From Paramyrothecium sp. XJ0827 (taxonomy: Eukaryota; Ascomycota; Sordariomycetes; Hypocreales; Stachybotryaceae), in NCBI GenBank assembly GCA_020881915.1, contig JAJFPB010000006.1, forward strand, positions 2,356,001-2,420,000: a DNA stretch of 64,000 nt, written 5' to 3'. Position numbers and translations under genes: made by a program. The notes below the pieces were generated by a model, which was given only the letters and a program-made list of their open reading frames with translations, did not search any database and was not told where the DNA came from. The stretch's first letter is position 1, and every line of letters begins with the position of its first letter. Below are positions 10,970 through 22,517 of this stretch, in pieces.

Positions 10970-13895
10970 ATGGGTTGCCGGGTCTGTCGTGCCAGAAAAG
11001 TACATCTTCCCTTTTCTTCCCCGTGTCGCGGAAGACGCAACGTAACGAATAAGAGAAAAAAGCTCGCTCACATCGGAATTTGCAGGTCAAATGTGACGGA
11101 CGCCCCAATGGCTGCCGTAACTGTGAGCGCCTCCAGCTGGACTGCGTGGGCGACGACGGCTCCTCGTCCGTCGCCGGTCGCCGCCCGTCGCTGGCCACGC
11201 TGAGGAAGATCCGCACCTACCGCTCCTGCACGAGCTGTCGCCTCTCCAAGACGAAGTGCAACGGCGACCGCCCAAAGTGCTCGCGTTGCGCCGCCAAGAG
11301 GGTTGACTGCGTCTACGACGGAGGATCCGCCCCGCGATGGGCCCGGTCCCTCGACCAGACGTCGCGTGCCGGCTCCGACGTCGACGCTGAGCTCGCCGCC
11401 GCCGCCGCCGACCGCAGCTACTCGGTCGACGAGTCCATCGTCACCGCCAAGGATGAGGACAATTCCTCCGTCTCGCCAACCTCCCGGGCCAACCGCCGGC
11501 TGCCTGCCGAGGCTGCTCCCGACCGAGCTCCACCGACGCCGTCGGAGCCCGGCACCGCCGTGAGCCATCTGCAACCGCCCAGGTTCTCCAACCCGGTCTT
11601 TGAGATCTCACCCTCCGATCCGCTAGCATGGTGAGTTGATCTGCTCGGTCCATGAGAGCCGAGCTTGACCTAACCCCTTCTCCAGGTTGCTCTCCCATGA
11701 CCTCCCTTCTCCACGCCATCTGCGTCGCCTCGTCGAGCAGTACTTCATCAACATCCACCCCATCCGCTGCTTTGCATTTGTGCATAAGCCATCGTTCATG
11801 CGCCAGCTGGACAAAGGCCTCACTTCCGAGGATGAATCCGCCCTGCTGTACATCATGTGTGCGCAAGGAGCAAAGTACGTGCTCTCTTCCTGATATGCTT
11901 TCAAGGGGTTGTTCAACATTGCTAACATGCCAATCAGATTCTATGCCCTTAGTCAGCTCGATGAAATCCCTTCAGCGCCTTTCCTCCGAGCCGTTGGCAA
12001 CCAATGGGCCAGAAAGGCACAGTATCTTATTCTGAGCAACTTTGGTAAAATCTCAGTCCAACGACTAATGGTGTGTCTTCATTTCTTGCTCAACAGCGTA
12101 TCTATACTAACTTGACCAGACAACCGTGCTCCTTCAAGACTTTCACTTCAGGGCTGGCGAGTACAACCAAGCTCTAATGCTGAGCGGACTAACGGTCCGC
12201 ATGGCTCATGCTCTAAAGATCAACACTGAGTACTCAGCGGACATTATGTGCACCGAGTCAGACGGCACGGCGCCATCAATTGTTTCTCGAGAAAGTCGGC
12301 GGCGCCTCATGTGGGCTTGCTACGTTCTGGATGCCTGGACCAGCAGTGGTATCGATCAGCTAAGTCTCCTGCGGGAGAATGACATCAAGATCCAGCTACC
12401 TTGCAACGAGAGAAACTTTGGTTTGCGGATCGCGTCCGTGACCGAGACCCTGGGCGTTGGCCATGTTTTGCAGTTTCTTCCTCCCGCCATCGTTCCTCGT
12501 AGGCCAGCGTCGAACATGGGTATTATGGCTTACTATATCCGTATCGTGACGCTGTGGAAAAAGGTCGTCAGGTAAGTTGTTCGTTGTCTTGCAACCTTGC
12601 ACTAGCTCACATGAACCTAGATACCTGAGTCGGACAACTGGCAGCGCTCCGCCCTGGTCTCCGGAATCAGACTTTGCCGCGCTTGATGCCGACTTGAGGA
12701 TGTGGCGCCGGGAGCTCCCAGATTTTGTCGAGTACTCGGCGGACACCATCTACGCCCGCCTAGACTCGAATCAGCTTGGTGCTCTTGTGGTCATCCATTG
12801 CACCTATCACTACAGCTACTTGGAGCTATACAAAGTCGCCATGCCCGATCTCTTCAAGTTGAGGAAATCATTTACATTTCCGTTGGAACACAGCGAGTTT
12901 CTGCAATCACTCCAGGCTGAGTGCTACCACCACGCGCAGAAGATTGCCAGCATCTTGGCCGAGGCTGCGCAACACGGATCGCGGCTGCTCTCGGACGGTC
13001 TTTTGCCCTTCTTCATCTACGACAGCAGCAGAGTCATGCTGTATTATGTCGCTCGTTTGCTCGATCCAAACAGGGCTGATGCTCAAGCCAAGATGAAAGA
13101 AGCGGTCAAGGCCGTCGAGAGTAACAACGCGCTCTTGAGAGAAATGTCGCCGCTCTACCCCATAGCGGATTCTTTGGTAAGGTCTATGAATTACCTTCAA
13201 AGCGCCTGGGCTAACCCGTTAGTAGTCAAACACCCTGGAAGGTTGGTTGACAAAGATTCGCAGGACAGCGGAGCGATTCAACAATTCCCCCTCCGATTCG
13301 TCGGGAGTGCGAGACGACCTGTAAGTACTTTGGTTCATTGGCATTTCAGTTCCCGATTAATCTGTCTAGGTCAAGCATTCCACCGGAAACTCCCAACCAA
13401 CATACTCCCGAGTTTGTGCTACCGCCCATCTCGCTGCACCGCCTCGGCCGCACAGCGACCAGCGAGCGACAGCACGACAGCCAGGGACCTGCTAGTATCA
13501 GCGGAACGGAATGGAGCACGGCAAATCCAAACGCCAACAGCACCTGGGATCACACCAGTGCCGCGCACCAGCTCGTTGGGCTGAGCCAAGACGGCGCCCC
13601 CAGCGCCGTCAACGGCAGCGGGAGCGGAAACGCCACCCCGAACATCATAGCCGGCATCAACGGCTCTCGAGGCGCGTCGGGCTTACAGCACGAGCGGCCC
13701 GTGTCTTTGAACCCGCTCCCCAAACCGGCGGTGGCGGGTGCGTCGCTGCCGCAGTCCATGTGCGACACGCTGGAGCTCGAGGACCTGCAGAACTTTTTGT
13801 CGTGGGATATGCATGGCATCATGGAGATCAGCGATAGCATCTCGAACCTGGGGACGGAGGACACGACGATCCCCTCGTGGAGCGGGGGATTTTGA
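10970..13895 (+). CDS. transcription factor with two tandem Zn2Cys6 clusters and a fungal_TF_MHR domain
   Basis: Eight exons encode 841 aa: 10970-10999, 11086-11630, 11686-11874, 11938-12070, 12120-12571, 12621-13176, 13226-13320, 13370-13895. The 10-codon first exon ends inside the first zinc cluster, and splicing of the 86-bp intron completes it. Cluster 1 is C3-C6-C13-C20-C23-C30. A second complete cluster with identical spacing is C58-C61-C68-C75-C78-C85 (CTSCRLSKTKC, CSRCAAKRVDC). Each would bind two Zn ions and a CGG-type half-site. Residues ~185-560 match the fungal-specific transcription factor (middle homology) domain: HLRRLVEQYFINIHPIRCF, FVHKPSFM, AGEYNQALMLSGLTVRMA, ESRRRLMWACYVLDAW. 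The tail is Ser/Asn/Pro-rich and ends in an acidic LELEDLQNFLSWD stretch that could activate transcription. The ATG has a perfect CCGCCATGG context. The target pathway cannot be told from the sequence. Confidence 0.9.
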
Positions 13896-14876
13896 GCGCA
13901 TTTTTCTGGATTTTATTGAATATGCCTAGATACCCAAGTCATACCGATGGTTGTATGTCATATTTGTATGCAGCGGCTGCCTTGTATATAGTCCGGTGTC
14001 AGGACAAACGCCATCATGAAAGCCGGCCTATCGGCTGAGCGGGCCGTCGCCTCGGCGGCTGTAGAACTGCAACTTACTGGTGCGTTCTGTTGTACCTATC
14101 ACCAAAATACACTACATACTGCCAGATACGAGGCGCCCAATGCCCTGAAACTGAAGCCGATTATCACCAGGACAATAATTCGCCGATAGTAGCTTTGAAC
14201 AGACCCTTGGCCGGAACGGCGCAGGTGGGTACATCGGAGTGGGGAGTGGGCCGGAAACACCCATTCAATGCCAAATGTTCACCATCAAATTCCAGTTGAG
14301 TAGCTCGAGCATCGTGCAAGACGCACACAGCCAGCAACTTCATCCAACAGAAAACAGTATTCGTAACGGAGCCACAGGGGAATAGCTGATGCATATGAAT
14401 AGCTGCCCAAGGCATCTTCGAGCTTCCCACAATGCATTTCCATTTCAAAAGATTTAGGATAGGCTCTCCAGTTCCTGCGCCTTGTCCAATGTACTGCTGC
14501 GTCCCGCCAGCCATGGAGGTTTTCTCCATTCTCTATGGACCACAGGCGCCGACTTGTGTTCATGAGGTTTTCTATCAGACGACACGGGGGTGCGCCATCC
14601 ATCCGGACGAAGTTTTCCACTTGTTCAGACAGCCATCGGGATCGGGGCTGAGGGCGGCTCGGCCGAGGCGTACCTTGGGGGAGGCGCTCGCGGAAGACGT
14701 CCTTCCAATAGTTCCAGACGATTTGTTCCGGCGTGTGACATTTGTATATCGCTTTCACGGGGGGTGACACTCAAATTATTGAAGGCTCAGGCTATGCGGC
14801 CAAGAGCGATGAGATCACCCTTGCTATCCTGGAGAAGCCAGCTCAGTGTACGCGAGTGTTCTTATCTGTGGCCGAG
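13896..14876. other. intergenic; one unassigned minus-strand ORF
   Basis: This is the 3' flank of the regulator gene. The longest ORF is 161 codons on the minus strand (14770-14285). It contains a Trp-rich start (TPEQIVWNYWKDVF) but no family I recognise, and ORFs of similar length lie on the opposite strand. I do not call it a gene. Confidence 0.4.
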
Positions 14877-15324
14877 TTAACTGAACCGCCGAGTCCCAGC
14901 AGTGAACCAGACGTAAAGCAAGAGTCCTGAGAACAGGCCTATGGGAACCTTGTCCATCGCTACAAAGACCGCCCCGCCTGCTTGGCATATTCCTCGATTC
15001 TGCGGGTTGGATGCCTTGATCTGTAGAGCTAAATGGCCTGTAGCGGCAGAGCTCAGTGATGATGGAGCTGAAGGCGAGTAGACCTTGGCCCTCGTTCGCC
15101 CAGAAGCGCCTCATCTTACCTCTTGATCTAGCGCCAGGCTCTTCGGGATAGTCGCCGAATGGGTTCCACCAACTCGGCTCAGCTTCGAGGATTCTTGGGT
15201 ACGGCGCTGCGGCACGGGGAGATGTTCTCATTTCCATTGCTTCGCTCCGTTTGGGTTCGTCATAGATCAAGCCATGATATTGGGTACTAGCATTTCGACG
15301 AGGCAAGTGGTGTCCATGAATCAT
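14877..15324 (-). CDS. possible small two-exon membrane protein, unrecognised
   Basis: The proposed model is exon 1 at 15324-15120 and exon 2 at 15037-14877, with an 82-bp intron (donor GTAAGA, acceptor CTACAG). It gives 121 residues ending in a hydrophobic segment (VPIGLFSGLLLYVWFTAG) that could be a single C-terminal membrane helix. Support is the good donor/acceptor pair and the appearance of a membrane-like stretch only after splicing. No family was recognised, and an upstream exon is possible because a CTATAG acceptor-like sequence precedes the ATG. A short plus-strand ORF overlaps the 3' end. The call is weak. Confidence 0.3.
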
Positions 15325-16442
15325 CTATAGCCTTGGTGAAGAGCAGCTGTAATCATACGCTCAAGCTGTAACATGTACATCTCATCACATGTAGTATTTT
15401 GGACGCTTCCCAAGCCACGGCAGCTTAGTGCAACAACAAGAAAAACAACCTACTTGCAAACGACGCTGAAGTCAAAATTGTATACATCTGCGAGGCAAAG
15501 AACTCAACATCATGACGAAGACCAAGAAAAGTATGTGCATGTGGGTATCTAGCCAAGTTTTGGAAGCTTGTCATGAACACAAACATGGGCCGAGCTTCCT
15601 AGCTCGTGTGGAGTCCCAAAGCGGCCGATCAAAGATCAAGCTCAATCCCAGCCGCAAGGAGTGGAAGCAGGACCAGGCGAGTGACCGTCTCAAGACGCGT
15701 CTGGCCATGCGGGCGTCCTGGTGGATGGGTGGCAGCATTGTTACAGTTGCAGTAGTGCAGCATGTGCAGCGACGACACGCAGCCAATCAAGGCGGGCCTG
15801 GTGCGGCCTGGTGCGGACTCGGTGGTCAGCGCGGGGTCGTTGCCATGACAACGTGAGGCTACAATGCGCGTCACACAGAGCGCTAGCAAATGGATGTACA
15901 CATGGCAGCGGCCAACCACAAACAGAGGGCGCCAAAATCCTGCCAAACATGGGTGCATCTGGCCCGAGCTGTCCAATCCCCATCCCCATAGCACCCCAAG
16001 GCATGTCCTCGACAGGCACCTACCTTGGACTCTTCGTATCCTTATCGTTTGCGTGAATCTCGCTCGACCTTCGCTCTTTTCCCCTTCACACCCTTCGCAT
16101 CCCCCAGCAGCACGCCCCCGAACAACCTCGAACAGCGATTGCGCTCCCTACCGTCGAGGAACAGAAACGGTTCCAGCGCAGGGCCACAGCGACGATCGAG
16201 TAAACATTGCCAGTGGATGGCTTCGTGAAGACTGCCGACCCGCGACGCGCTCCGCATGTCTGGACGACGCTTTTGCGCTTGTCATGCATAAGTGAGAAGA
16301 GCTGAGAGAGAACGACGAAATCTACATTATCGACAGAGATACCGCTCTGTGAACCACCGCCGACGTATTACTATCTTCGCCACGGACCTCCAACCCACCT
16401 GTCTCTCTTTGTCTCGGTGCATCTCCCTCCTATCGATCCGCA
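15325..16442. other. intergenic, ASE1 upstream region
   Basis: No supportable gene. A 114-codon ORF (15512-15856) has no family features. From about 16030 to the ASE1 ATG the plus strand is rich in C and T (runs such as CTCTTTTCCCC), as is common in promoters and 5' leaders of highly expressed fungal genes. Confidence 0.45.
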
Positions 16443-18805
16443 ATGGACACTAGTTACCTGGCCCAGCAGGTCAACAGCAGCATAGCCCAGCTGCATGGCC
16501 TGTTTGATGAGATTGGCGTGCCCAATCATGAGCGTGAGGCTCGGGAGTCCGAGGTAGGTTCTGCCGATTGTGCTAGTTCTCGCACGACGCAACTAACGCT
16601 CTTGCTGTAGCTCTTCTCGGCGCTCTCGGAGGCTTTGAATAGCCAAGTACGGCTGGTCACGTCAGAGAAAAAGGAGCTCGTCGACGAAGCCAAGAAGATC
16701 ATGACCACCATCAGACAAATGGAGGCATCACTAGACGGCACCAAACCCCGCAGATCACACCAAGAAGACGAAGACCTCAAGATCACGTACCCTTTGACCC
16801 GATGCCTTCAGGGCCTGCGAGAGAAGTACGCTCAGATCAGCCGTCTCCACAAGGAACGTTTCGAGCAAGTCAAGAGTACGCATTCGCATTCGCATCCTGA
16901 CAGTAGAATAGTCACCGCTGACACCTTGCAGAGCTTGTTCAAGCACTAGAGTCGTACTCATCTCATCTTGAGCCTACCTTTGTGCAGATTGCCCTCCCAC
17001 CTACTGGTCCCAACCAGTCCATCCCTCCTACCTTCGACCTCTCCCCCACATATGTAGACAAGCTCGACTCCGAGTTCACGCGTGTCTACGAGGAATACAC
17101 GCGCCGAATCGCCACTGTCCAGGCCTTGGGCGACCAGGTCATACAGCTCTGGGCCGAGCTAGGCATCCCGCAGGCGCAGCAGGACGGCGCCATCGTGAAG
17201 TACTACCGCGAGGCTCCGGAGCAGCTTGGTCTCCACGAGGAGGACATTAACCGTCTGCGGTCTAAGCGAGACAGGCTGTCAGATGAGAAGAAGAACCGTG
17301 AGAAGCGCCTACGCGATTTGAAGACGGCTGTTGAGGCCCTCTGGGTCAAGCTTGACGTTGACGCGGCTGAGACGAAGGCCTTCCTTAACCAAAATCGAGG
17401 ATGTGGCGTACGTCAAATCAACGAGTTTGAGGATGAGTTGGCACGACTCAATGAACTCAAGCGTCAGAACCTGCACTTGTTTGTTGAAGATGCTCGTGTT
17501 AAGCTTCAGGAACTTTGGGACGCTCTCTACTTCTCCGAGGACGAGATGCTCGAGTTCACACCGGCCTTCTCTGATGTCTACAGCGATGCTCTGCTCGAAG
17601 CCCACGAACGTGAAGTTGCACGACTAGAAGCACTCAAAGAACAGCGTGCGCCGACACTGGCTCTTATCGACAAGCACAAAAGCCTTATCAAAGATCGTGA
17701 TGACCTCGCCACCTCCAGTCAAGACGCATCGCGGCTCATGATGCGGGGCCAAAAGGGCGAGAAGCGAGACCCCGGAAAGCTCCTTCGCGAGGAAAAGATG
17801 CGCAAACGCATTGCGAAGGAACTGCCAAAGGTGGCCGCGGAGGTTCGCAAGATCCTGGAGAAGTGGGAGGACGAGTACGGCCGACCTTTCTTGGTATTTG
17901 GTGAGAGGTACTTGGACGAGTTGGAAGCGGATGAACCAAGGAAAGCACCCCCAACAGCTCGATCAAAGACACCGGCTGGCCCTCCGGCATCAGCGCTTCG
18001 AGCACCGAAATCAGCCACCGCCAAAGCAGCGGCGCCCAAGGCTGTGCCTCCACGCTCGATGACGAAGACACCGACGGCGAATGGACCGGCGGCAAAGAAG
18101 ACATTGCCGCCATCAAACATCAAGACCAGCCCCTCGAGGATACCCGCACGCGCACCGCTGTCCAATTTAAAGCATGGTAGCAACTCACCTGAGCGACCAC
18201 GACCGGAATCAAGGGCAGAGGCCCTGCGTAATGGCGCACCTATGCGAGCGCCTCCCCCCAAAATGCGAGAGCTAGTCCCCGTGCCAGAGTTGGAGACCCC
18301 CAAGAACCCTTACAAGTCAACAGGGCTGGTGACGAGTATTGTGCGGCCGGTGGAGCCGGAGGATGTTTACGATGACCGAAGTCGTCAAACGTCAACGCAT
18401 TCTCGTCATGACCAGCACAACAACTATTACGACGAGGGGTACGATGATCGTTACGCCACTATCCGCGCGTCGCATCAAGTATATGCTCACGCAGCACCTC
18501 CCCCGCCTAGACAAATATCCGGTACATCACACTCGTCTACGAACATTTCAGGATCCGAGAACTGGGAGACGTACGATGACAATAGCGAGCCGGAGCCCGA
18601 CGCCTCAGACATGTACTACGCCAAGCTGCGAGCCGCCCGTGGGAAGCGATTCGAGCCCGAGCAGGGACATCGACCAACTAGCAGTCACGCCAAGCGGATA
18701 CGTGGCATTCCTGCGAGCGCTCCTTACAGCGGTGCTGTCATGGTGGACGAAAATGGCAACCGCATCATCTCCGGGAGCGAGTGGACAGACGAAGATGCTT
18801 TCTGA
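16443..18805 (+). CDS. ASE1: microtubule-bundling protein Ase1/PRC1/MAP65 family
   Basis: Exons 16443-16553, 16611-16875 and 16932-18805 encode 749 aa. The start (MDTSYLAQQVNSSIAQLHGL) and the first ~400 residues are predicted helical coiled coil, with the family's conserved blocks: FDEIGVPNHERE, SRLHKERFEQVK, LWAELGIP, LGLHEEDINRLRSKRDRL and LWVKLDV. The spectrin-like microtubule-binding region is marked by KLLREEKMRKRIAKELPKV and WEDEYGRPFLVFGERYLDEL. The C-terminal ~280 residues are Pro/Ala/Lys/Ser-rich and disordered, with several S/T-P sites that could be Cdk targets. They end in an acidic peptide. Family role: antiparallel microtubule cross-linking at the spindle midzone in anaphase. 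Both introns are short (57 and 56 bp). Confidence 0.95.
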
Positions 18806-19780
18806 GAGAGCTTTCCGAAAAGAGATTGCTTCGCTCTGTTTCTGCTGGCTACGACCTGACGAAAAACGAGACACGAAGCCCTTCCAATTTGCACGTCCAT
18901 GCGCGCAAGTGTAAAGATCTCACGATGTTGACGATGATGCGGAGCGTCTCGTACTGTTGTCTGAACCTTTATTTCTCGGCCTCGGGGTGTGGCTCAAGCA
19001 TATTCCAAGCCTCTTGGTGCTGTCGCTTCTTGCTTTCTGTGTTCATATTTTGAAGCTCAATGCTCTCATCCCCATTCGGGTCTGGTGACTCTGAGGTCAC
19101 ATCTGTCGGCAGCTGGTCTGGGAGCCTGTGTGGTTGTGTATATGGGGTTGCCCAGGTAGAGATGGTATTGTTAAGGCTTCTTCTACCAAAACACTTGCAG
19201 TGTTGCGGGCGTAGGAGAGGTGTCCAAAATCAGGGAAAGGTGAAAGGAAAGGGTTGCATTTGAGGAGAGTGGAGTGCGGTTCGATTTTCAAGGAGGCGTT
19301 TTCGGGGACGCTGGCGTTTTCGGCTTTGTGGTTTTTGTGTGATATATCCCAGGCTAGAGCTCTTTGATTAATTCCTGGAAGACTAAAGCTTCGCTGCTTT
19401 TTATTTGTTGCAACTATCTTGTTAGTTTTGTAGTTGCGTGTGCAGGGCTGTGAAGGCAGGTGGATATGTTGGCTGCAGTGTTCACAACGGGAGAGAGGCT
19501 ATCGGGTAGTAGCTAGTCTTGTGTCAATGGAAAGAAGTCGTAACTTTATTACAGCATTAAGACGGATCATGATAACATGTCCATTGTAAGATCTATCGTG
19601 ATGTCATTCCTCGTAAAGCATTACCGCAACGCCTGACCATGGCAAACTCCAAGCAGTGAATCATATCCTGACTCCGCAAAGCAAACGCCATGAACTTTTC
19701 ACCCGTGGTATCGTACTCGTCCTCCCTTCCCAAGCAAGAAACAATGAAACAGCAAACTCAGCAAGCCCGAAGAGCCCCCG
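18806..19780. other. convergent intergenic region
   Basis: This lies between the 3' ends of ASE1 and the small Cys-rich minus-strand gene. It is T-rich and holds only short ORFs. I see no gene, repeat or RNA in it. Confidence 0.45.
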
Positions 19781-20122
19781 TCACCAGCACCGCCACCGCG
19801 TCGGCGGCTGCTCCAGGCCGATGACGGCGCAGCCCGTGCAGGCGTTGGGGGGAATGTGGGAGCTGCGGTCCGGGTGGCCGGCGGGCTTGCGGGCGCGCAG
19901 GCGGCGCAGGGCGCGGGCCTGCTCGGCGCAGGGGGTGCACATCTCGCTGGCGTAGAACTCGTCGGGCCCGCGCTCGTACTTGTCGGAGCGGCAGTGAAGG
20001 CCGTGGCGGTGGACGCGCCAGCGCTGGACGAGGCCGTTCCAGCAGGGCACGCGGAGGCGGCGGCGGCGGAAGGTGGAGGAGCAGCGGGGGCAGCGGTTGT
20101 AGGCGAGGAAGTGGAAGCACAT
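19781..20122 (-). CDS. small cysteine/arginine-rich protein, hypothetical
   Basis: A single-exon 113-residue ORF begins MCFHFLAYNRCPRCSS. Cys pairs are spaced like metal-binding knuckles: CPRC, later CTPC and CTGC, plus isolated Cys at positions such as VPCWNG and HCRSDKY. It is strongly basic (many Arg). There is no signal peptide or membrane segment. Small proteins with this opening (MCxxF, then a CxxC) are common unnamed genes in ascomycetes, as I recall. The region is far more GC-rich than its flanks, consistent with coding. Another minus-strand frame (20165-19758) is longer but is almost all Pro/Arg/Leu, which looks like a GC shadow. A zinc-binding role is plausible but unproven. Confidence 0.6.
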   Translation of the reverse strand: MCFHFLAYNRCPRCSSTFRRRRLRVPCWNGLVQRWRVHRHGLHCRSDKYERGPDEFYASEMCTPCAEQARALRRLRARKPAGHPDRSSHIPPNACTGCAVIGLEQPPTRWRCW

Positions 20123-21069
20123 TTGTGCAGAGGGCTGCTTTGGGGGATTTTGGAGGATAGTTCAAGTGTTTGAGTCGTGTCGTGTTGTGATGTGTTGTGT
20201 GGTGATGTGAGCGGGTGGTGTAAGTGCGGATTTCAGTGGTGGTTCCGGCTTGTGTGATGGTGAGGGCCTCTGGGTGTGGTTGATGGATGTGGTTGAATCG
20301 ACAGCGATATAATTATAAATGATCTTCGTTTAAAAATATCGTTCAACGAGAGCGTAGTTCGTGAGCCGTGAGGAATAGTTCGTTGAAGAAAGGAAGAAGA
20401 TCTGGGGTGGAACAAAGGGGACCATGGCCCGCGACGGCCTCACTTTAATAATAGGACAAACGCCGTTCCGAGCGCTTTGTTTACTTCCCCACCACTCTCC
20501 TTTCCCCATAGTAGAAGCATTTTACCGCTTGGTCTCCTCTGCCGATCGCAATTGGGCTGCCAGCGCACGGCTCCACGACCGTCTTTCAAAAAACAAGGCG
20601 AGTAGAGCACTTTTTTTCCTTTTTCCTTCATTGCTTGCATTGACGGTATGAGCTGGCGCCGCAGCAGGGCCCATGCCTGTTCGGGGAAGCCCGGCCGATC
20701 GGGTCCGGCAGTTTGGGACTGGTGTGCTCATGGGGGGGTTCTAGAAAATCGTCCCTTGTGACAGGACGGTGCGGGAAACGTTCATCTTAAAAGGGGCGCG
20801 AGAAACCAAGGAAGGAGTTCGTGGCTGGGACCGTGGGGTTGTCTGTGCGTTAAAGCTCTTTTAACCGCGATCAAGGAGGTTATATTGAGGTGGTTTGGAT
20901 CGCATGATTTTGTGGTTGGAATCATGCTCCTAACGTCCGTTTGAGACGGCGGATCGGGGCCGATCGCGAAAACCGGGGCGGGAGAATCTATCGACCGATC
21001 TCCGTTATCTACCTGCTACTCAACCACGCGTAAGTCCCTAGCTGCATGCATCACATCTCCTAGTAAGTC
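20123..21069. other. intergenic
   Basis: Upstream side of the small Cys-rich gene. ORFs are short and overlapping, with no family features. I see nothing else in it. Confidence 0.4.
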
Positions 21070-22146
21070 TCAGTGGATTAGGAGCCGTCGAACGAACAAG
21101 TAGTAGAGACTGCTGCGCTTGATACGCCAAAGGTGATCAAGTCCAAAGGCCGTGAAACCAGCTTGGCTGCATCGCAATTGGTGCAGCTCTTCGTCCTCCG
21201 CGGGTCCGGACATTGAATCCAGTACTCAAAGCGGCTGTGGCAGTCTCCTACTTTGTCTGAGAAGCACATGTTAGCCGCGATGTCCTATGCGAACATTGTA
21301 ATCTAGTACTGTAACACGAGACTTACCAACGACAGGTGCGATGGCGCATGGCTTACCTGTCGCTCGCGAGGCTCGCCATCGGACAAACAGTCGGGTCCTT
21401 TGTTAGCAAACAGTGTAGCATGCCTGTGGGTTGATACACACTTTGTTGATAGGGCACCAATCTAGTGGTTGCTTCTCTTTCTGCCACAGACCGTCGACCT
21501 TGTTCACGCCTGCTCGGCGACACTGAACATCATTTGAGCATGGTTGGGCCCGCAGCTGAACTTTGATTTTGCAGTCTGGGAGGCTGGGCTTGCCGAACTT
21601 TGCGCTTCCCTTGATCGGGAACCCATTTGTCGGCGCAGTAGGTGGCACCAGAGCCACTCCACTGTACATGATCGAGGACGTGGATGGGGGAGTTGTGCCC
21701 GACAATTTCTACCGTCTTGTCGCGAATGTTGTAATTGAATCTCTGCTCAGGCGCTGCAGGTGGCTCGGGAACTGGTTTTCGCGACGACGGCGGCGCGTGA
21801 TTGCAGGTATAAGCCATGCTATAAGGTGTACCATCATCAAGGATGTAAAGACCGTCCATGTGTCGACTCCAGGACGTAAAGGCGATAATGTCGTAGTATG
21901 AAGTGCGAAACCAGCAAGTTCGGGTTTCCAACAATAGAAAATACTCAACAGCTCTTTTCGACCTGGCGGCAAAGCCAAGATTATAAGGTTGAGAGGGTTA
22001 GGATTCTCCACAGAAAACGTTAGAGAATCTCTAGATTTTTTGCTCTTGCTTCCTCTCGCTGCTGTCAGCGATTTGCTCACGCACGCCGAAGCAGTGCGGT
22101 TGGTCCAACGCAGTGAGCTGACGACATGGCGGGCAAAACCCCACAA
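21070..22146 (-). other. Cys-containing coding-like segments, broken or multi-exon
   Basis: Three minus-strand segments look protein-like but lie in different frames: about 21934-21600 (MDGLYILDDGTPYSMAYTC and following), 21705-21403 (ends with six Cys in the last ~50 codons, including CSNDVQC and CPINKVC) and 21269-21078 (five Cys near its start, including CTNC). A good donor/acceptor pair does not join the first two in frame, which suggests either an intron I cannot define or a frameshift. The Cys density suggests a secreted protein, but no signal peptide could be attached and no family is recognised. I left it unreconstructed. Confidence 0.3.
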
Positions 22147-22517
22147 GCAGACTAGGGACCTGTGCGAATCGACGAATTATTATCGTCAGTCAATGGGCTA
22201 AACCATTTGTTCCAGTATTGAATTATGCTGCTGCCTGAATATCACGGTCCTATCTCACTGGAACCGGAAGGACTGGCTGCAAACTACTTGCTTCTCTTGA
22301 GAATGGTTCGAAACATGTGATAGATGCTTTACACGGGTTTTGTAAGTATTTTGCTTAGGAAAAATATGAGGCAGAAGGGAAAGTAGAAGAGGAGAAAATA
22401 GAGAAGATTTAGCGGCCGAGTATAGGATCAGCGTAAGGGCAACAGGTCATATCATTATCGTGCAGAAAAGTTGGACTTGGGAGAATTAAATTAAAGAGAC
22501 CAGAGTTAGTCTCGACG

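Noticed and set aside
15512..15856. 114-codon plus-strand ORF
   Set aside because: No domain features and no start context. It overlaps a similar-length minus ORF, consistent with chance.
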